Below are positions 36,868-48,008 of a stretch of DNA of 64,000 bases, one piece after another. The position numbers and the translations under genes are program-made. The stretch lies in the NCBI RefSeq assembly GCF_000380505.1, contig NZ_AQYH01000002.1:1-64000 (forward strand), in the 5' to 3' direction. The stretch comes from Kaistia granuli DSM 23481 (GTDB lineage: Bacteria > Pseudomonadota > Alphaproteobacteria > Rhizobiales > Kaistiaceae). The notes under the pieces are model-generated. The model saw only the letters and a program-made list of their open reading frames with translations. It had not been told where the DNA came from and searched no databases. How positions within the stretch are numbered: position 1 is the stretch's first letter; the number at the start of each line of letters is the position of its first letter.

Positions 36868-38706
36868 CTAGTTGCTGCCCCAGGCGGCCATAGCCTTGTC
36901 GAACACGCGCTGGCCGGGCGTCCCCTTCTCAAAGGTCAGGATGGCGCGCTGATCATTGTTGTAGACCAGCGGCAGGTCGATCCAGTTGCGCTCGCGCAGC
37001 AGGGCGACGTTCTGCGCCATCGGCTGGGCGTCGTTCGAGAAGGCGATCCAGAAGAAGCCGTCCGCCACCTTGGCGGCGGCGCCGTCCAGCGGCTGGCCGC
37101 GCGATTCCTCGGTCGGCTTCATCACCAGCGCCGGGACCGACTTGACGCCACCGCCGGCGAAATCGGCCGGGGTGTCGACGACGATCTCGACCAGATGGCT
37201 CGCCGGCAAGGCGCTGTCGTTGTTCTTGCGGATGTTCAGCGTCACCTTCATGCCCTTTTCGGGCACCTCGAGCTGGGCCTGGATCTCCGGGCCGTTCGAC
37301 GAATTGGCGTTGAACTTCCACGTCGCGGTCGCGTTCACGACCTTGACGTTCTGGCTGCCGTCGGTCGGCTGCTCGTAAAGGATTGCCTTCTGGGCCACGA
37401 GCGAATCATCGGCCGTCGCCGCGCCACTGCTAGCCGCGGGCTGCGGTGCGGCGGCGGGGGGTTCCGGCGCGGCGGGCTCGGCCGCGGGGCGCGTGCCTTC
37501 CGGCGCCATCACGCCAGCCAGCGGATCGACCTCCTGATCGTCCGGCGACGGCTCCGCCTCGACGGTGCGCACCGTCTTCGGCGCGTCGACCACCGGCTCG
37601 CCGCCCAGGCGATCGGCATTCTTGGTGCTGGCGGGTGCCGGCTCGGAATTCTCGCTCAGCGTCGGCTTGCCCCCGCTCTGCTCGGCCGAGCTGATCAGAT
37701 CGCCGATCACGTCCTTGACGACGCTGCGCTGCGACCAGGCCAGCGCGGCGATACCGCCCAGCAACAGGCCGATCAGGATCAGGAGGATCAGCGTCGGCCA
37801 ACGCGAGGGCTTGCTCCGCTCGGCATAGGCGGGGGCCCGCTCGGCCGTGCGGTCACGGTCCCGCTCACGACCCCGGTTACCATTCCGCCCACCGCGTCCG
37901 CGCGGCTCGTCGAATCCGGCGTCGGTCGGCGGATCGAGGAACGGCTCCGGCGCCCAATCGGCATCGGCCGACCGGCGACCATGATCGATGTCGTCATCGA
38001 GATCGAAGCGTGGCTCGTCGAGCGGCGCGGCCGAAAGCGTCGGCTCGCGCCGTCCGCCCTGAGCGCCCTGCCGGTCATTGGAAAACTCAGCCTTCGGCGA
38101 TACCTGCGGCCATTGCGGCTGGATCGGCGGCGGCTGGCGAACCGGCTGCGGCGGCTCGATTTCGTGTTCGGGCTCGGACCATTCCGCTTCCGGCTCGACC
38201 GGATAGGAAAGCTCGTCGGGAAGCTCGTCCTCAACCGGCGCGGGCGGCGGGGTCGGCTTCGGTGCGGGCGCCACGGTCCGCGGGATCGGCGCGGGAACCG
38301 GCGCCGGACGGACGGGCTCTATCTGCCTCTGAACCGGAGGCGGAGTCGGCTGCGGCGGAGGGGGCGGCGTCGCCTCCTCGCGCTCTCCTTCCTCGAGATC
38401 GTGATCGAGGGTCTCGGCATAGTCCGGCTCGGGACTGGCGGCGAGCGCCTCGGCGACGGCGGCGGCCGCGCTGACCCGCACCGGTGTCGCGCGGGCAACG
38501 CTCGCCTCGCGCTCGACCTTGCGGATCGCCTCTTCCAGCTCCAGGCGCTGGCGCGAGATTTCGGACGTCGTCAGGGGAGGATCGATCGACTTCAACTGGG
38601 CGATCAGCGCGGTGCGCGCCTTGTCGTAAACCGAACGACGCGCGTCCCCGGATTCGCTCTCGAACCCGGAGACCGCCTTTTTCAATACCGCGTAATAGTC
38701 GGTCAT
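36868..38706 (-). CDS. Pro-rich single-pass membrane protein of unknown function
   Basis: 612 aa. Residues 1-70 form a conserved helical head (DYYAVLKKAVSGFESESGDA, RRSVYDKARTALIAQL). Residues 112-270 are low-complexity Pro/Glu/Arg-rich, then one membrane helix around residues 302-324 (WPTLILLILIGLLLGGIAAL). The last 170 residues form a conserved extracytoplasmic domain with KAILYEQP, VPEKGMKVTLNIRKN and DGFFWIAFS. The family is common in Hyphomicrobiales upstream of lipid kinase or downstream of purA; no function is known to me. Confidence 0.78.
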   Translation of the reverse strand: MTDYYAVLKKAVSGFESESGDARRSVYDKARTALIAQLKSIDPPLTTSEISRQRLELEEAIRKVEREASVARATPVRVSAAAAVAEALAASPEPDYAETLDHDLEEGEREEATPPPPPQPTPPPVQRQIEPVRPAPVPAPIPRTVAPAPKPTPPPAPVEDELPDELSYPVEPEAEWSEPEHEIEPPQPVRQPPPIQPQWPQVSPKAEFSNDRQGAQGGRREPTLSAAPLDEPRFDLDDDIDHGRRSADADWAPEPFLDPPTDAGFDEPRGRGGRNGNRGRERDRDRTAERAPAYAERSKPSRWPTLILLILIGLLLGGIAALAWSQRSVVKDVIGDLISSAEQSGGKPTLSENSEPAPASTKNADRLGGEPVVDAPKTVRTVEAEPSPDDQEVDPLAGVMAPEGTRPAAEPAAPEPPAAAPQPAASSGAATADDSLVAQKAILYEQPTDGSQNVKVVNATATWKFNANSSNGPEIQAQLEVPEKGMKVTLNIRKNNDSALPASHLVEIVVDTPADFAGGGVKSVPALVMKPTEESRGQPLDGAAAKVADGFFWIAFSNDAQPMAQNVALLRERNWIDLPLVYNNDQRAILTFEKGTPGQRVFDKAMAAWGSN

Positions 38707-38758
38707 CGTCCCATTCTACTAACTGACTTGTCCGAACCGGCGCCTGTGATCGACAGCC

Positions 38759-40051
<1,293 letters not shown>

Positions 40052-40202
40052 TGAGACTTCCCTTTTCGACGTCCTGCCACAGCCAATGCCGCGATGCGCG
40101 GCGCGCGATAGGCCAGCGTCCCGGTAACCCACCAGGACGAGGCGCGCGGACTATATAGACTCCCCATCACCGACGCGACCCCCGCGACCGCATCTCCTGC
40201 CT

Positions 40203-41852
40203 TCAATTCTGCCAGAACACGTCCTGATCGGCCGGCCAGCGGATGGTGAAGGCGTTGCGGATCTCCTTTATTTCGCCGGGGGCGTAGTCATAGCGCCAGG
40301 CGACGACGCCGCGCTTGCCGTCGACGGCGGTCTCGGTCGGCGGTGTCGCCTCCGAAAGCGGCTCGACGGCGATGGTCTGCGCCTCGGAGACGGGAAGCCG
40401 GTCGAGCACGACGATCGGCATCGGCCGCCCATGCCGGTTCTCGACCTTGATGAGATAACGCCGCTCGTCGGTCTTTTCCGACGAGATCAGCCCGCGCTCG
40501 CCCGTCTTCTCCTGCACGATGGTGCGGGTGACCGCGACCTTGTCGTCGATGCCGAAGCCCAGCGCGATCTCCGCATCCGGCCCCGTGAAGGGCAGCGGTA
40601 CGGTTCCGGCAAAGGCGCCGTCACGATAGAGCACGGCCTCGCCGCCGACATAGGGTGCGCCGGACCGGTTCTTGAAGCGCGCGGTCAGATAGGCGGCGTC
40701 GCTGATCGCCGGCACGGCGCGCACTTCGAGCAACGGCGCGAGGCTCTCGGTGGCGATACGGACGGAGCGGCTGCCATCGCCCGAGGCGACGGACACCGGA
40801 TCCTGAATGCGGTATTCGGCGCGGAAATCGCCGAAATCGGCGATCGCCTCCGCCTGCTCGATCGCGTCATAGGCGCCGCCGCCCTGCGGCGCTTCGGCGG
40901 CCAGCGCCGGCGGCGCGGGCGCCGGACGGACGAGCGATTCGCGCGCCATCTTGGCGTCGTAGCGGGGGACGAAACGCACGACGCTCTCATAGGGCTCCGG
41001 CGCCTGGGTGCCCTCGGCCGGTCGGGCCGTCGACAGGGTCAGCGCGACGCCGGACCAGTCCTCGCCCGTCGCCTGATGCAGTTCGGCCCGGCGAACCAGC
41101 TCGAGCTTCGGCTCGGCGCCCGCCTCGCCAACCGACAGCGAAACGTCATAGGCAGGCGTCCATCCCGCCGTCTGCGTGCGATAGCCGAGCGACAGCCGCC
41201 CGGTCGCCGCCTGGCCGGCCGTCACCTCGATCCGCGCCGCCAGCTTCGGCAAGGCCGGCGGCAGGTCGTCCATCGCCCGCTGGCGGCCATCGATCGTCTT
41301 TTCGACGCCGCGCTTCTCGATCAGCACGGCAGCCCGCAGCGCGTCGATCTTCTCGCGCTCGGCGCCAAGCCCTTCGGCCGTCTGGATCCAGTCGCCGACG
41401 GCCTTGCCCTCGGCAAAGCCCTTGGCCAGGCCCTGCGGCAGGCTTTCCGCCAGGCCGTCGATGAACTTCACGCGCAGATCGAGCGCCGCCAGCCGGTCGT
41501 TGAGCCGTGCAATGCGGTCCCGCAACGTCTGGATCTCGGCAGCAATCGCCATCCGGACCGGATCGGCGTCCGGATCATAGGCCTGGCTGCGTGTCTCGAC
41601 GGACCGGATCGACAGACCACCCGCCGCCAATCCCTCGACACGCAGGCTGTCCGGCGCCATGTCTGCCGGCAGATCGTCGACCAGAAGCACGCTCACGCCG
41701 GCCGGCACCGAAAACGCCGCTTCGCGCAACACCGCCGCGCTTTGCGGATGCACCGTGACGGCGGTGATGCGGCTGGCGAGCGGCACATCGGCGGCATAGG
41801 CGTTGGCGGTACAGGCGGCCAATGCCGCCAGCGACAGAGCGAGGATCTTCAT
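40203..41852 (-). CDS. Secreted DUF4139/DUF4140 (MuiA-like) protein
   Basis: 549 aa with signal peptide (MKILALSLAALAACTANAYAA; an alternative lipobox reading at AAC is weak). The N-terminal DUF4140 domain (ITAVTVHPQSAAVLREAAFSVPAG) is followed by a coiled coil around residues 95-190 and the DUF4139 domain with LSLGYRTQTAGWTPAYDVSL and the terminal YDYAPGEIKEIRNAFTIRWP. Named after MuiA, a mucoidy inhibitor; function in proteobacteria is unknown. Confidence 0.85.
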   Translation of the reverse strand: MKILALSLAALAACTANAYAADVPLASRITAVTVHPQSAAVLREAAFSVPAGVSVLLVDDLPADMAPDSLRVEGLAAGGLSIRSVETRSQAYDPDADPVRMAIAAEIQTLRDRIARLNDRLAALDLRVKFIDGLAESLPQGLAKGFAEGKAVGDWIQTAEGLGAEREKIDALRAAVLIEKRGVEKTIDGRQRAMDDLPPALPKLAARIEVTAGQAATGRLSLGYRTQTAGWTPAYDVSLSVGEAGAEPKLELVRRAELHQATGEDWSGVALTLSTARPAEGTQAPEPYESVVRFVPRYDAKMARESLVRPAPAPPALAAEAPQGGGAYDAIEQAEAIADFGDFRAEYRIQDPVSVASGDGSRSVRIATESLAPLLEVRAVPAISDAAYLTARFKNRSGAPYVGGEAVLYRDGAFAGTVPLPFTGPDAEIALGFGIDDKVAVTRTIVQEKTGERGLISSEKTDERRYLIKVENRHGRPMPIVVLDRLPVSEAQTIAVEPLSEATPPTETAVDGKRGVVAWRYDYAPGEIKEIRNAFTIRWPADQDVFWQN

Positions 41853-41989
41853 GGCCGTGCTGACTTCCCCTGGGACTGGAGCGCCGCCGCCGCTCGAATT
41901 GCGACGGAGGCCAATGCCCGCATAGCGCGCGATTGTGGTATCGCCGCGCCGCAATTGCGCAGACCGTGTGACAAATGCGGCCCGCCGCG

Positions 41990-42502
41990 TCAGGCGATAC
42001 CGTTTTCCTTCTTCCATTGGCGCAGCCGCCCGCGCGCATTGGCATAGGGGGACGACGTGTTGAACTGGATCATCCGGCCCATGGTGTATTTCTCGTACCA
42101 GGGCGTGCCGTAGAGCGCGGCATCGTCATGGCGCTCGATCAGCGTGACGATCCGACCCTTGGCCTCGGCGAAGCGCTGCAGCAGCGCCTCGAAGGAAAGA
42201 TCGGCATAATCGGCGTAGAATTTCTGGGCCAAGGCGCCGAGCTCGTTCCACCGATATCCGCTCTCCGGAAAATCGACGGGCTCGCCGGCATCCCGCCCGG
42301 CATGCCATTTCAGAACCAGCTCGTTCCACCCCGTCAGATAGGCGACGAGATCGTGCACGCTCATTCGCGTGTCGCGCGCATGGCCCTCGAGCGTCTTCTC
42401 GCCGGCCCGTTCGGCCGGCACCGTCGCGAGATCCTTGGCAAGCTTCGCATAGGCGACGTCGATCGCCGCGAGAAGTTCGTCCTTGCTGGCCGGAACCGCC
42501 AT
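41990..42502 (-). CDS. ClbS/DfsB family four-helix-bundle protein
   Basis: 170 aa, soluble. MAVPASKDELLAAIDVAYAKLAKDL and SVHDLVAYLTGWNELVLKWH match the ClbS/DfsB (DinB-like) family, whose founding members protect cells from colibactin (ClbS) or act in dimethyl sulfide-related roles; most members are uncharacterised. The C-terminal TMGRMIQFNTSSPYANARGRLRQWKK is conserved in the family. Start ATG at 42502; 137 bp before the DUF4139 gene on the same strand. Confidence 0.85.
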   Translation of the reverse strand: MAVPASKDELLAAIDVAYAKLAKDLATVPAERAGEKTLEGHARDTRMSVHDLVAYLTGWNELVLKWHAGRDAGEPVDFPESGYRWNELGALAQKFYADYADLSFEALLQRFAEAKGRIVTLIERHDDAALYGTPWYEKYTMGRMIQFNTSSPYANARGRLRQWKKENGIA

Positions 42503-42668
42503 ATGCCGCCCACCCCTTTGTCCCTGATTCGCAGCGGCATGATCCACGCCCGATGCCTCGACCGACAAGGCCCCCAGAGCGAGGCTTCCCCATCGGCAGC
42601 GCCAGTTGGCACTTGGCACGGGTGGCCGGACAGGTCTATCCAGACGTTCCGCTGACCGAGGCCAGTCC

Positions 42669-43598
42669 ATGTCGTTGCTTTCACGGGCCTTCTCCTGGTT
42701 GTTCAACCGGCCCTATCTGCTGCTTTCCCTCACTTTCCTGTTCTGGGCGATCAATATCGTGCTCGGCCGCTATGTCGCCGGCTCGATTCCGCCCGTGGCG
42801 CTGTCGCAGATCCGCTGGCTCGGCGCGTCGCTGATCATCCTGCCGATCGCCTGGCCGCATCTGAAGCGCGACTGGCCGACGATCCGGAGCCATCTCGGCC
42901 TCATGGTGCTGCTCGCCGCCGCCGGCATCGGCGCCTACAACACGCTCGCCTATTACGGGCTGCAATATACAGAGGCGCTGAACGGCCTCCTGATGCAGTC
43001 GATCGCGCCGCTGGTCATCGGCGTCTGGTCGCTGATCCTGTTCCGGGACCGCATGACATCGGCGCAGATCACCGGTGTCGGCCTGTCGCTCTGCGGCGTC
43101 GTGCTGATCATCTGCCGCGGCGATCCTACGGTGCTGCTGCACCTGACGCTGAATGTCGGCGACATCATCATGCTGGTCGCGATCAGCTGCTCCGGCTTCT
43201 ATTCGGCGCTTCTGAAGAAGGCGCCGCGCATCCACTACTGGTCAATGCTCGGCTTCATCATCCCGGTCGGCGCGCTGACGATCCTGCCCTTCTTCGCGCT
43301 GGAGATGGCGAGCGGCAAGATCATCCAGGCGACGCCGCTGACCTTCGCCGTACTCGCCTATGTCATCGTCATTCCGTCGGTCGTCGCCTATCTTTTCTTC
43401 AACCGCGGCGTCGCGCTGATCGGCCCCAACCGCGCCGGTCCGTTCTTCCACCTGCTGCCGGTCTTCGGCTCGGCGATCGCCATCGTCTTCCTCGGCGAGC
43501 AGCCGCGCTGGTATCACGGCGCCGGCTACGCCCTGATCATCGGCGGCATCACCATCGCGCAATTGAGCCTGGCTCGCATCCGCGCGTTCGGGCGGTAG
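42669..43598 (+). CDS. DMT (EamA) family transporter
   Basis: 309 aa with ten predicted helices and two EamA repeats; conserved FLFWAINIVLGRYVAGSIPPVALSQIRW near the N terminus and AGPFFHLLPVFGSAIAIVFLGE in the second repeat. These exporters carry amino acids or other metabolites; substrate unknown. ATG at 42669 has GAGG upstream. Confidence 0.9.
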   Translation: MSLLSRAFSWLFNRPYLLLSLTFLFWAINIVLGRYVAGSIPPVALSQIRWLGASLIILPIAWPHLKRDWPTIRSHLGLMVLLAAAGIGAYNTLAYYGLQYTEALNGLLMQSIAPLVIGVWSLILFRDRMTSAQITGVGLSLCGVVLIICRGDPTVLLHLTLNVGDIIMLVAISCSGFYSALLKKAPRIHYWSMLGFIIPVGALTILPFFALEMASGKIIQATPLTFAVLAYVIVIPSVVAYLFFNRGVALIGPNRAGPFFHLLPVFGSAIAIVFLGEQPRWYHGAGYALIIGGITIAQLSLARIRAFGR

Positions 43599-43625
43599 CT
43601 TTTCTCGCCCTCTCCCCACCCTCGC

Positions 43626-43728
43626 CGTCATCCCGGGCGGAGACTCGGGATCCATTCAGCCGGGTTGGCCGTTTCGCGAAACGCTCGGCAGCGCGGCTGC
43701 ATGGATCCTCGCATCCGCGAGGATGACG
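43626..43728. repeat. Dispersed palindromic repeat, copy 3
   Basis: CGTCATCCCGGGC...GGGATCCATTCAGCC on the left and GGCTGCATGGATCC...GAGGATGACG on the right, 28 bp after the DMT transporter stop. Same architecture as the copy at 2829. Confidence 0.85.
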
Positions 43729-43802
43729 GAGGATTCGGGTCGTCCCGCGCGCCCTTCAACAGGGGGCGGACCGCAGTCATGACGCCCCCCCGAGCCCAAA
43801 CG

Positions 43803-43827
43803 AAAAAGAGCGACGGTTATCCGTCGC
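43803..43827 (-). terminator. Terminator of serA
   Basis: On the minus strand GCGACGG-ATAA-CCGTCGC followed by CTCTTTTTCG, 30 bp after the serA stop. Confidence 0.8.
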
Positions 43828-43857
43828 CCCTCTTCATTCCAGCAATGGGACCGCGTC

Positions 43858-45444
43858 TCAGAATGTCAGGCGCTTGGCCTGGACGACGCCCTCGAGCGCG
43901 CTGACGCGGTCGATGACGCTGTCCGAGATTGCCTCGTCGACTTCGATCAGCGCGATCGCATCTTCGCCGGCGGCCTTGCGGCCGAGGTTGAAGGTGGCGA
44001 TGTTGATGCCCTCGGCGCCGAGCAGGCTGGCAAAGCGGCCGATGAAGCCCGGCTTGTCCTTGTTGGTGACGTAGAGCATGTGGAGGCCGAGCTCGGCCTC
44101 CATGTTGATCCCCTTGATCTGGATGATGCGCGGCTTGACGTCGCCGAACACCGTGCCGGCGACCGAACGCTCCTGGCGCTCCGTCGTCACCGTCAGGCGG
44201 ATGTAGTTCTCATAGGCGCCCTGCTGCTCGCGACGGACTTCCTCGATGGCGATGCCGCGTTCCTTGGCGACGGCCGGGGCCGAGACCATGTTGACGGTCT
44301 GCAACTGCGGACGCAGCACGGCGGCGACCGCAGCGGCGGTCAGCGCGCGCACGTTCATCTCGGCGACGTCGCCCTCATATTCGAGCTTGATCGCCTTGAT
44401 GCCGGTCTCGGTGAGCTGGCCGGCGAACGAACCGAGCTGCTCGGCGAGCTTGACGAACGGCGTCAGACGCGGCGCTTCCTCCGCGGTGATGGAGGGCATG
44501 TTCAAGGCATTGGAGACAGCACCCTTGACCAGGTAATCGGCCATCTGCTCGGCGACCTGGAGGGCAACATTCTCCTGCGCTTCCGTGGTCGAGGCACCGA
44601 GATGCGGCGTCGCGACGACGTTGGGCAGGCCGAACAGCACGTTCTCGGTGGCGGGCTCTTCCTCGAATACGTCGAAACCAGCGCCGGCGACCTTACCGGA
44701 CTTCAGCGCCTCGGCGAGGTCCTTCTCGACGACCAGGCCGCCGCGCGCGCAATTGATGATGCGGACGCCGTCCTTCATCGTGGCGATCGCCTTGGCATCG
44801 ATGATGCCGCGCGTCTTCTCGATCAGCGGCGTGTGCAGGGTGATGAAATCGGCGCGGCGGAACAATTCGTCCAGCTCGACCTTCTCGACGCCGAGATCGA
44901 CGGCGCGGTCCGGCGACAGGAACGGGTCGAAGGCGATGACACGCATCTTCAGGCCAACGCCGCGCTCGGCGACGATCGAGCCGATATTGCCGCAGCCGAT
45001 GATGCCGAGCGTCTTGCCCGTCACCTCGACGCCCATGAAGCGGTTCTTCTCCCACTTGCCGGCCTGGGTCGAGGCGTTGGCCTCGGGGATCTGGCGGGCG
45101 GTCGCGAAGATCATCGCGATCGCGTGCTCGGCAGTGGTGATCGAGTTGCCGAAGGGCGTGTTCATCACGATGATGCCCTTGGCGGTCGCCGCCGGAATGT
45201 CGACATTGTCGACGCCGATGCCGGCGCGGCCGATGACCCGGAGATTCTTCGCCGCCGCGATGACCTTCTCGGTCACCTTGGTATTCGAGCGGATGGCGAG
45301 ACCATCATAATTGCCGATGATCTCGAGCAGCTTCTCCTTGTCCTTGCCGAGATCCGGCATGTAGTCGACCTCGACGCCCCGATCCTTGAAGATCTGGACG
45401 GCGGTCTTGGAGAGCTTGTCGGAAATGAGAACGCGCGGTGCCAT
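43858..45444 (-). CDS. serA: D-3-phosphoglycerate dehydrogenase
   Basis: 528 aa, the long (type 1) form. NAD-binding motif GIIGCGNIGSIVAERG near residue 148, catalytic Arg/Glu/His regions (NCARGGLVVEKDLAEAL, TPHLGASTTEAQ), then an allosteric substrate-binding domain and a C-terminal ACT domain (GFIGRFASLLGAEGINIATFNLGR) for serine feedback. First committed step of serine synthesis. Directly downstream of serC, separated by repeat copy 4. Confidence 0.97.
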   Translation of the reverse strand: MAPRVLISDKLSKTAVQIFKDRGVEVDYMPDLGKDKEKLLEIIGNYDGLAIRSNTKVTEKVIAAAKNLRVIGRAGIGVDNVDIPAATAKGIIVMNTPFGNSITTAEHAIAMIFATARQIPEANASTQAGKWEKNRFMGVEVTGKTLGIIGCGNIGSIVAERGVGLKMRVIAFDPFLSPDRAVDLGVEKVELDELFRRADFITLHTPLIEKTRGIIDAKAIATMKDGVRIINCARGGLVVEKDLAEALKSGKVAGAGFDVFEEEPATENVLFGLPNVVATPHLGASTTEAQENVALQVAEQMADYLVKGAVSNALNMPSITAEEAPRLTPFVKLAEQLGSFAGQLTETGIKAIKLEYEGDVAEMNVRALTAAAVAAVLRPQLQTVNMVSAPAVAKERGIAIEEVRREQQGAYENYIRLTVTTERQERSVAGTVFGDVKPRIIQIKGINMEAELGLHMLYVTNKDKPGFIGRFASLLGAEGINIATFNLGRKAAGEDAIALIEVDEAISDSVIDRVSALEGVVQAKRLTF

Positions 45445-45475
45445 GTGCTTTGTGTCCCTGGTTACCTAGCGCCGT

Positions 45476-45562
45476 CGTCATCCCGGACTAGCGAAGCGAA
45501 GATCCGGGATCCATTCAGCCGAAGCCTAGGCTGTATGGATCCCCGCTTTCGCGGGGATGACG
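45476..45562. repeat. Dispersed palindromic repeat, copy 4 (short)
   Basis: CGTCATCCCGGAC...GGGATCCATTCAGCCGAAG on the left, GGCTGTATGGATCC and GGGGATGACG on the right. The centre is only about 5 bp, making it the most compact copy. It sits between serC and serA, so it would lie in the serC-serA transcript if these are co-transcribed. Confidence 0.85.
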
Positions 45563-45640
45563 CCTGAGGGCGTGCGGACGCTGGTATGAAAACTGGAATG
45601 TCGAGCGAACGGGCGGGGCCGAGGCCCCGCCGTCTGGAAC

Positions 45641-46813
<1,173 letters not shown>

Positions 46814-46880
46814 AGTCTATCCTCACAGATAGTAAGCGCCTCGTTGGGGAGGCGTGTCCCGCCGACGCGTGTACGCCTCG
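46814..46880 (-). promoter_or_regulatory. Structured serC 5' leader (candidate serC RNA motif)
   Basis: On the minus strand a hairpin CGCCTC-N6-GAGGCG (46837-46854) is followed by CTATC-TGTGAG-GATAG (46817-46832), which buries the GAGGA ribosome site, then ACT and ATG. An upstream GAGGCGT copy (46873-46879) could pair with the same ACGCCTC strand in place of the first hairpin. A serC RNA motif with tandem hairpins is known in alphaproteobacteria; my match is from memory of its layout, not a covariance search. Confidence 0.55.
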
Positions 46881-47021
46881 GCCGGGGGGAACGCAAGACG
46901 ATGGCGGAACTTTTTCTGGAACGGACGATGGCGTCGCCCGCTCGGCGGCAGCTAGAAGGGGGACATGCCGTCCAGCCGCCGCGATGGATGCGCGCGATCG
47001 CAGCCTGTTGACGAGGTGCCC

Positions 47022-47147
47022 ATGCCCGAAGACCCGAAACTCCCACGCCGAGACTCCGGCTGGCGACCCAGCCGAGCCATCATCCTTGCCGCCCTGATCG
47101 TCGTGCTGACGGTGCTGCAGACCGCGAAGATGCGCGGCTGGTTCTAG
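47022..47147 (+). CDS. Small single-pass membrane protein, hypothetical
   Basis: 41 aa. A hydrophilic Pro/Arg-rich head of about 17 residues is followed by one strongly hydrophobic helix (AIILAALIVVLTVLQTA) and the tail KMRGWF. GAGG lies 6 bp before the ATG and a terminator begins 14 bp after the TAG, which together support expression. No homologue comes to mind; it might be a lineage-specific small membrane protein or chance. Confidence 0.45.
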   Translation: MPEDPKLPRRDSGWRPSRAIILAALIVVLTVLQTAKMRGWF

Positions 47148-47160
47148 AAATGCCGGCACG

Positions 47161-47191
47161 AAAAACGCGCGCCCCCGCGGGCGCGCCTTTT
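47161..47191. terminator. Bidirectional terminator
   Basis: Stem GCGCGCCC/GGGCGCGC with A-run on one side and T-run on the other, serving the plus-strand small gene and the minus-strand barrel gene, both of which stop beside it. Confidence 0.88.
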
Positions 47192-47213
47192 CCTTGATTC
47201 GGGTCGGATCCGA

Positions 47214-48008
47214 TCAGTTGAACTCGTAGCGGATGCCGAAGTTGACGTCGTGCGAGGTGATGTTCTTGAACTTGAAACCATCATTGTCGCGCGGCGTCTC
47301 GTTCGGGTTCGAATTGTAGGCTCTCGCCGTCGTCGCGTTGCCGAGGTCGACATAGCTGTAACCGAGATCGAAGATCAGGTTCTCGGTGACGCGGAAGCCG
47401 ACGCCCGCATGCAGCGCCCAGGCGAAGTTCCACTGCGAATCCGTACCGGCGAAACCGCTGGCGTTCCGCTCAGTGTTGATGTCGCGGAAACCGGAAATCG
47501 TGTTGCGCGACGTGCCGATGCCGGCGCCGACATAGGGGGTGATGCCCTTGTAGGTGCCGAGGTCGACATAGCCGTTGGCGAGGAACAGCCACTCGGATTT
47601 GCGGGCCGTGTAATCGTCGGTGTAAACGGCCGGCTGGCCGACGCCCTCGAGGTCGAACACGCGCTGCGAGGCGTAAAAGTCCGCCTTGCCGCGATACTGG
47701 CCGGTCAAATCGGCGCGGAACCAGTCGTTGAACTTGTAGCCGGCGCCGAGGCTGAAGGTCGGAGCGGAGGAGAAATCGCCCTTGTTGATCCACTCCGTGG
47801 CATAGCCTGGCGCCTCGAAATACTGGTATTCGAGGTTGTCCAGCCGCTGATTGCTCATGCCGATGGCGCCGCGCAGATACCAGCCGCCGACGGCCAGCGG
47901 CACAGGCTCGACGATCGGATCCAGATCCGCCGCGACGGCCGTTCCCGTCAGGCCACCGCAACCCAGGCCGGCGGCGACCGCGATCGCCCATATCCGCGAA
48001 GTGCGCAT
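47214..48008 (-). CDS. Omp25/Omp31-like outer membrane beta-barrel protein
   Basis: 264 aa. The signal peptide (IWAIAVAAGLGCGGLTGTAVAA) leads into an eight-strand-type barrel with alternating hydrophobic strands (WYLRGAIGMS, FSLGAGYKFNDWFRADLTGQYR, ITPYVGAGIGTSRN, AWALHAGVGFRVTENLIFDLGYSYVDLG) and a terminal strand VNFGIRYEFN. The pattern matches rhizobial/Brucella Omp25-Omp31 porin-like proteins. A perfect CtrA box lies 84 bp upstream of the ATG. Confidence 0.87.
   Translation of the reverse strand: MRTSRIWAIAVAAGLGCGGLTGTAVAADLDPIVEPVPLAVGGWYLRGAIGMSNQRLDNLEYQYFEAPGYATEWINKGDFSSAPTFSLGAGYKFNDWFRADLTGQYRGKADFYASQRVFDLEGVGQPAVYTDDYTARKSEWLFLANGYVDLGTYKGITPYVGAGIGTSRNTISGFRDINTERNASGFAGTDSQWNFAWALHAGVGFRVTENLIFDLGYSYVDLGNATTARAYNSNPNETPRDNDGFKFKNITSHDVNFGIRYEFN

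Noticed and set aside
37446-38474. Repeated Pro/Glu/Arg-coding stretches as a tandem repeat
   Set aside because: These are low-complexity codons within the Pro-rich linker of one protein, not unit repeats.
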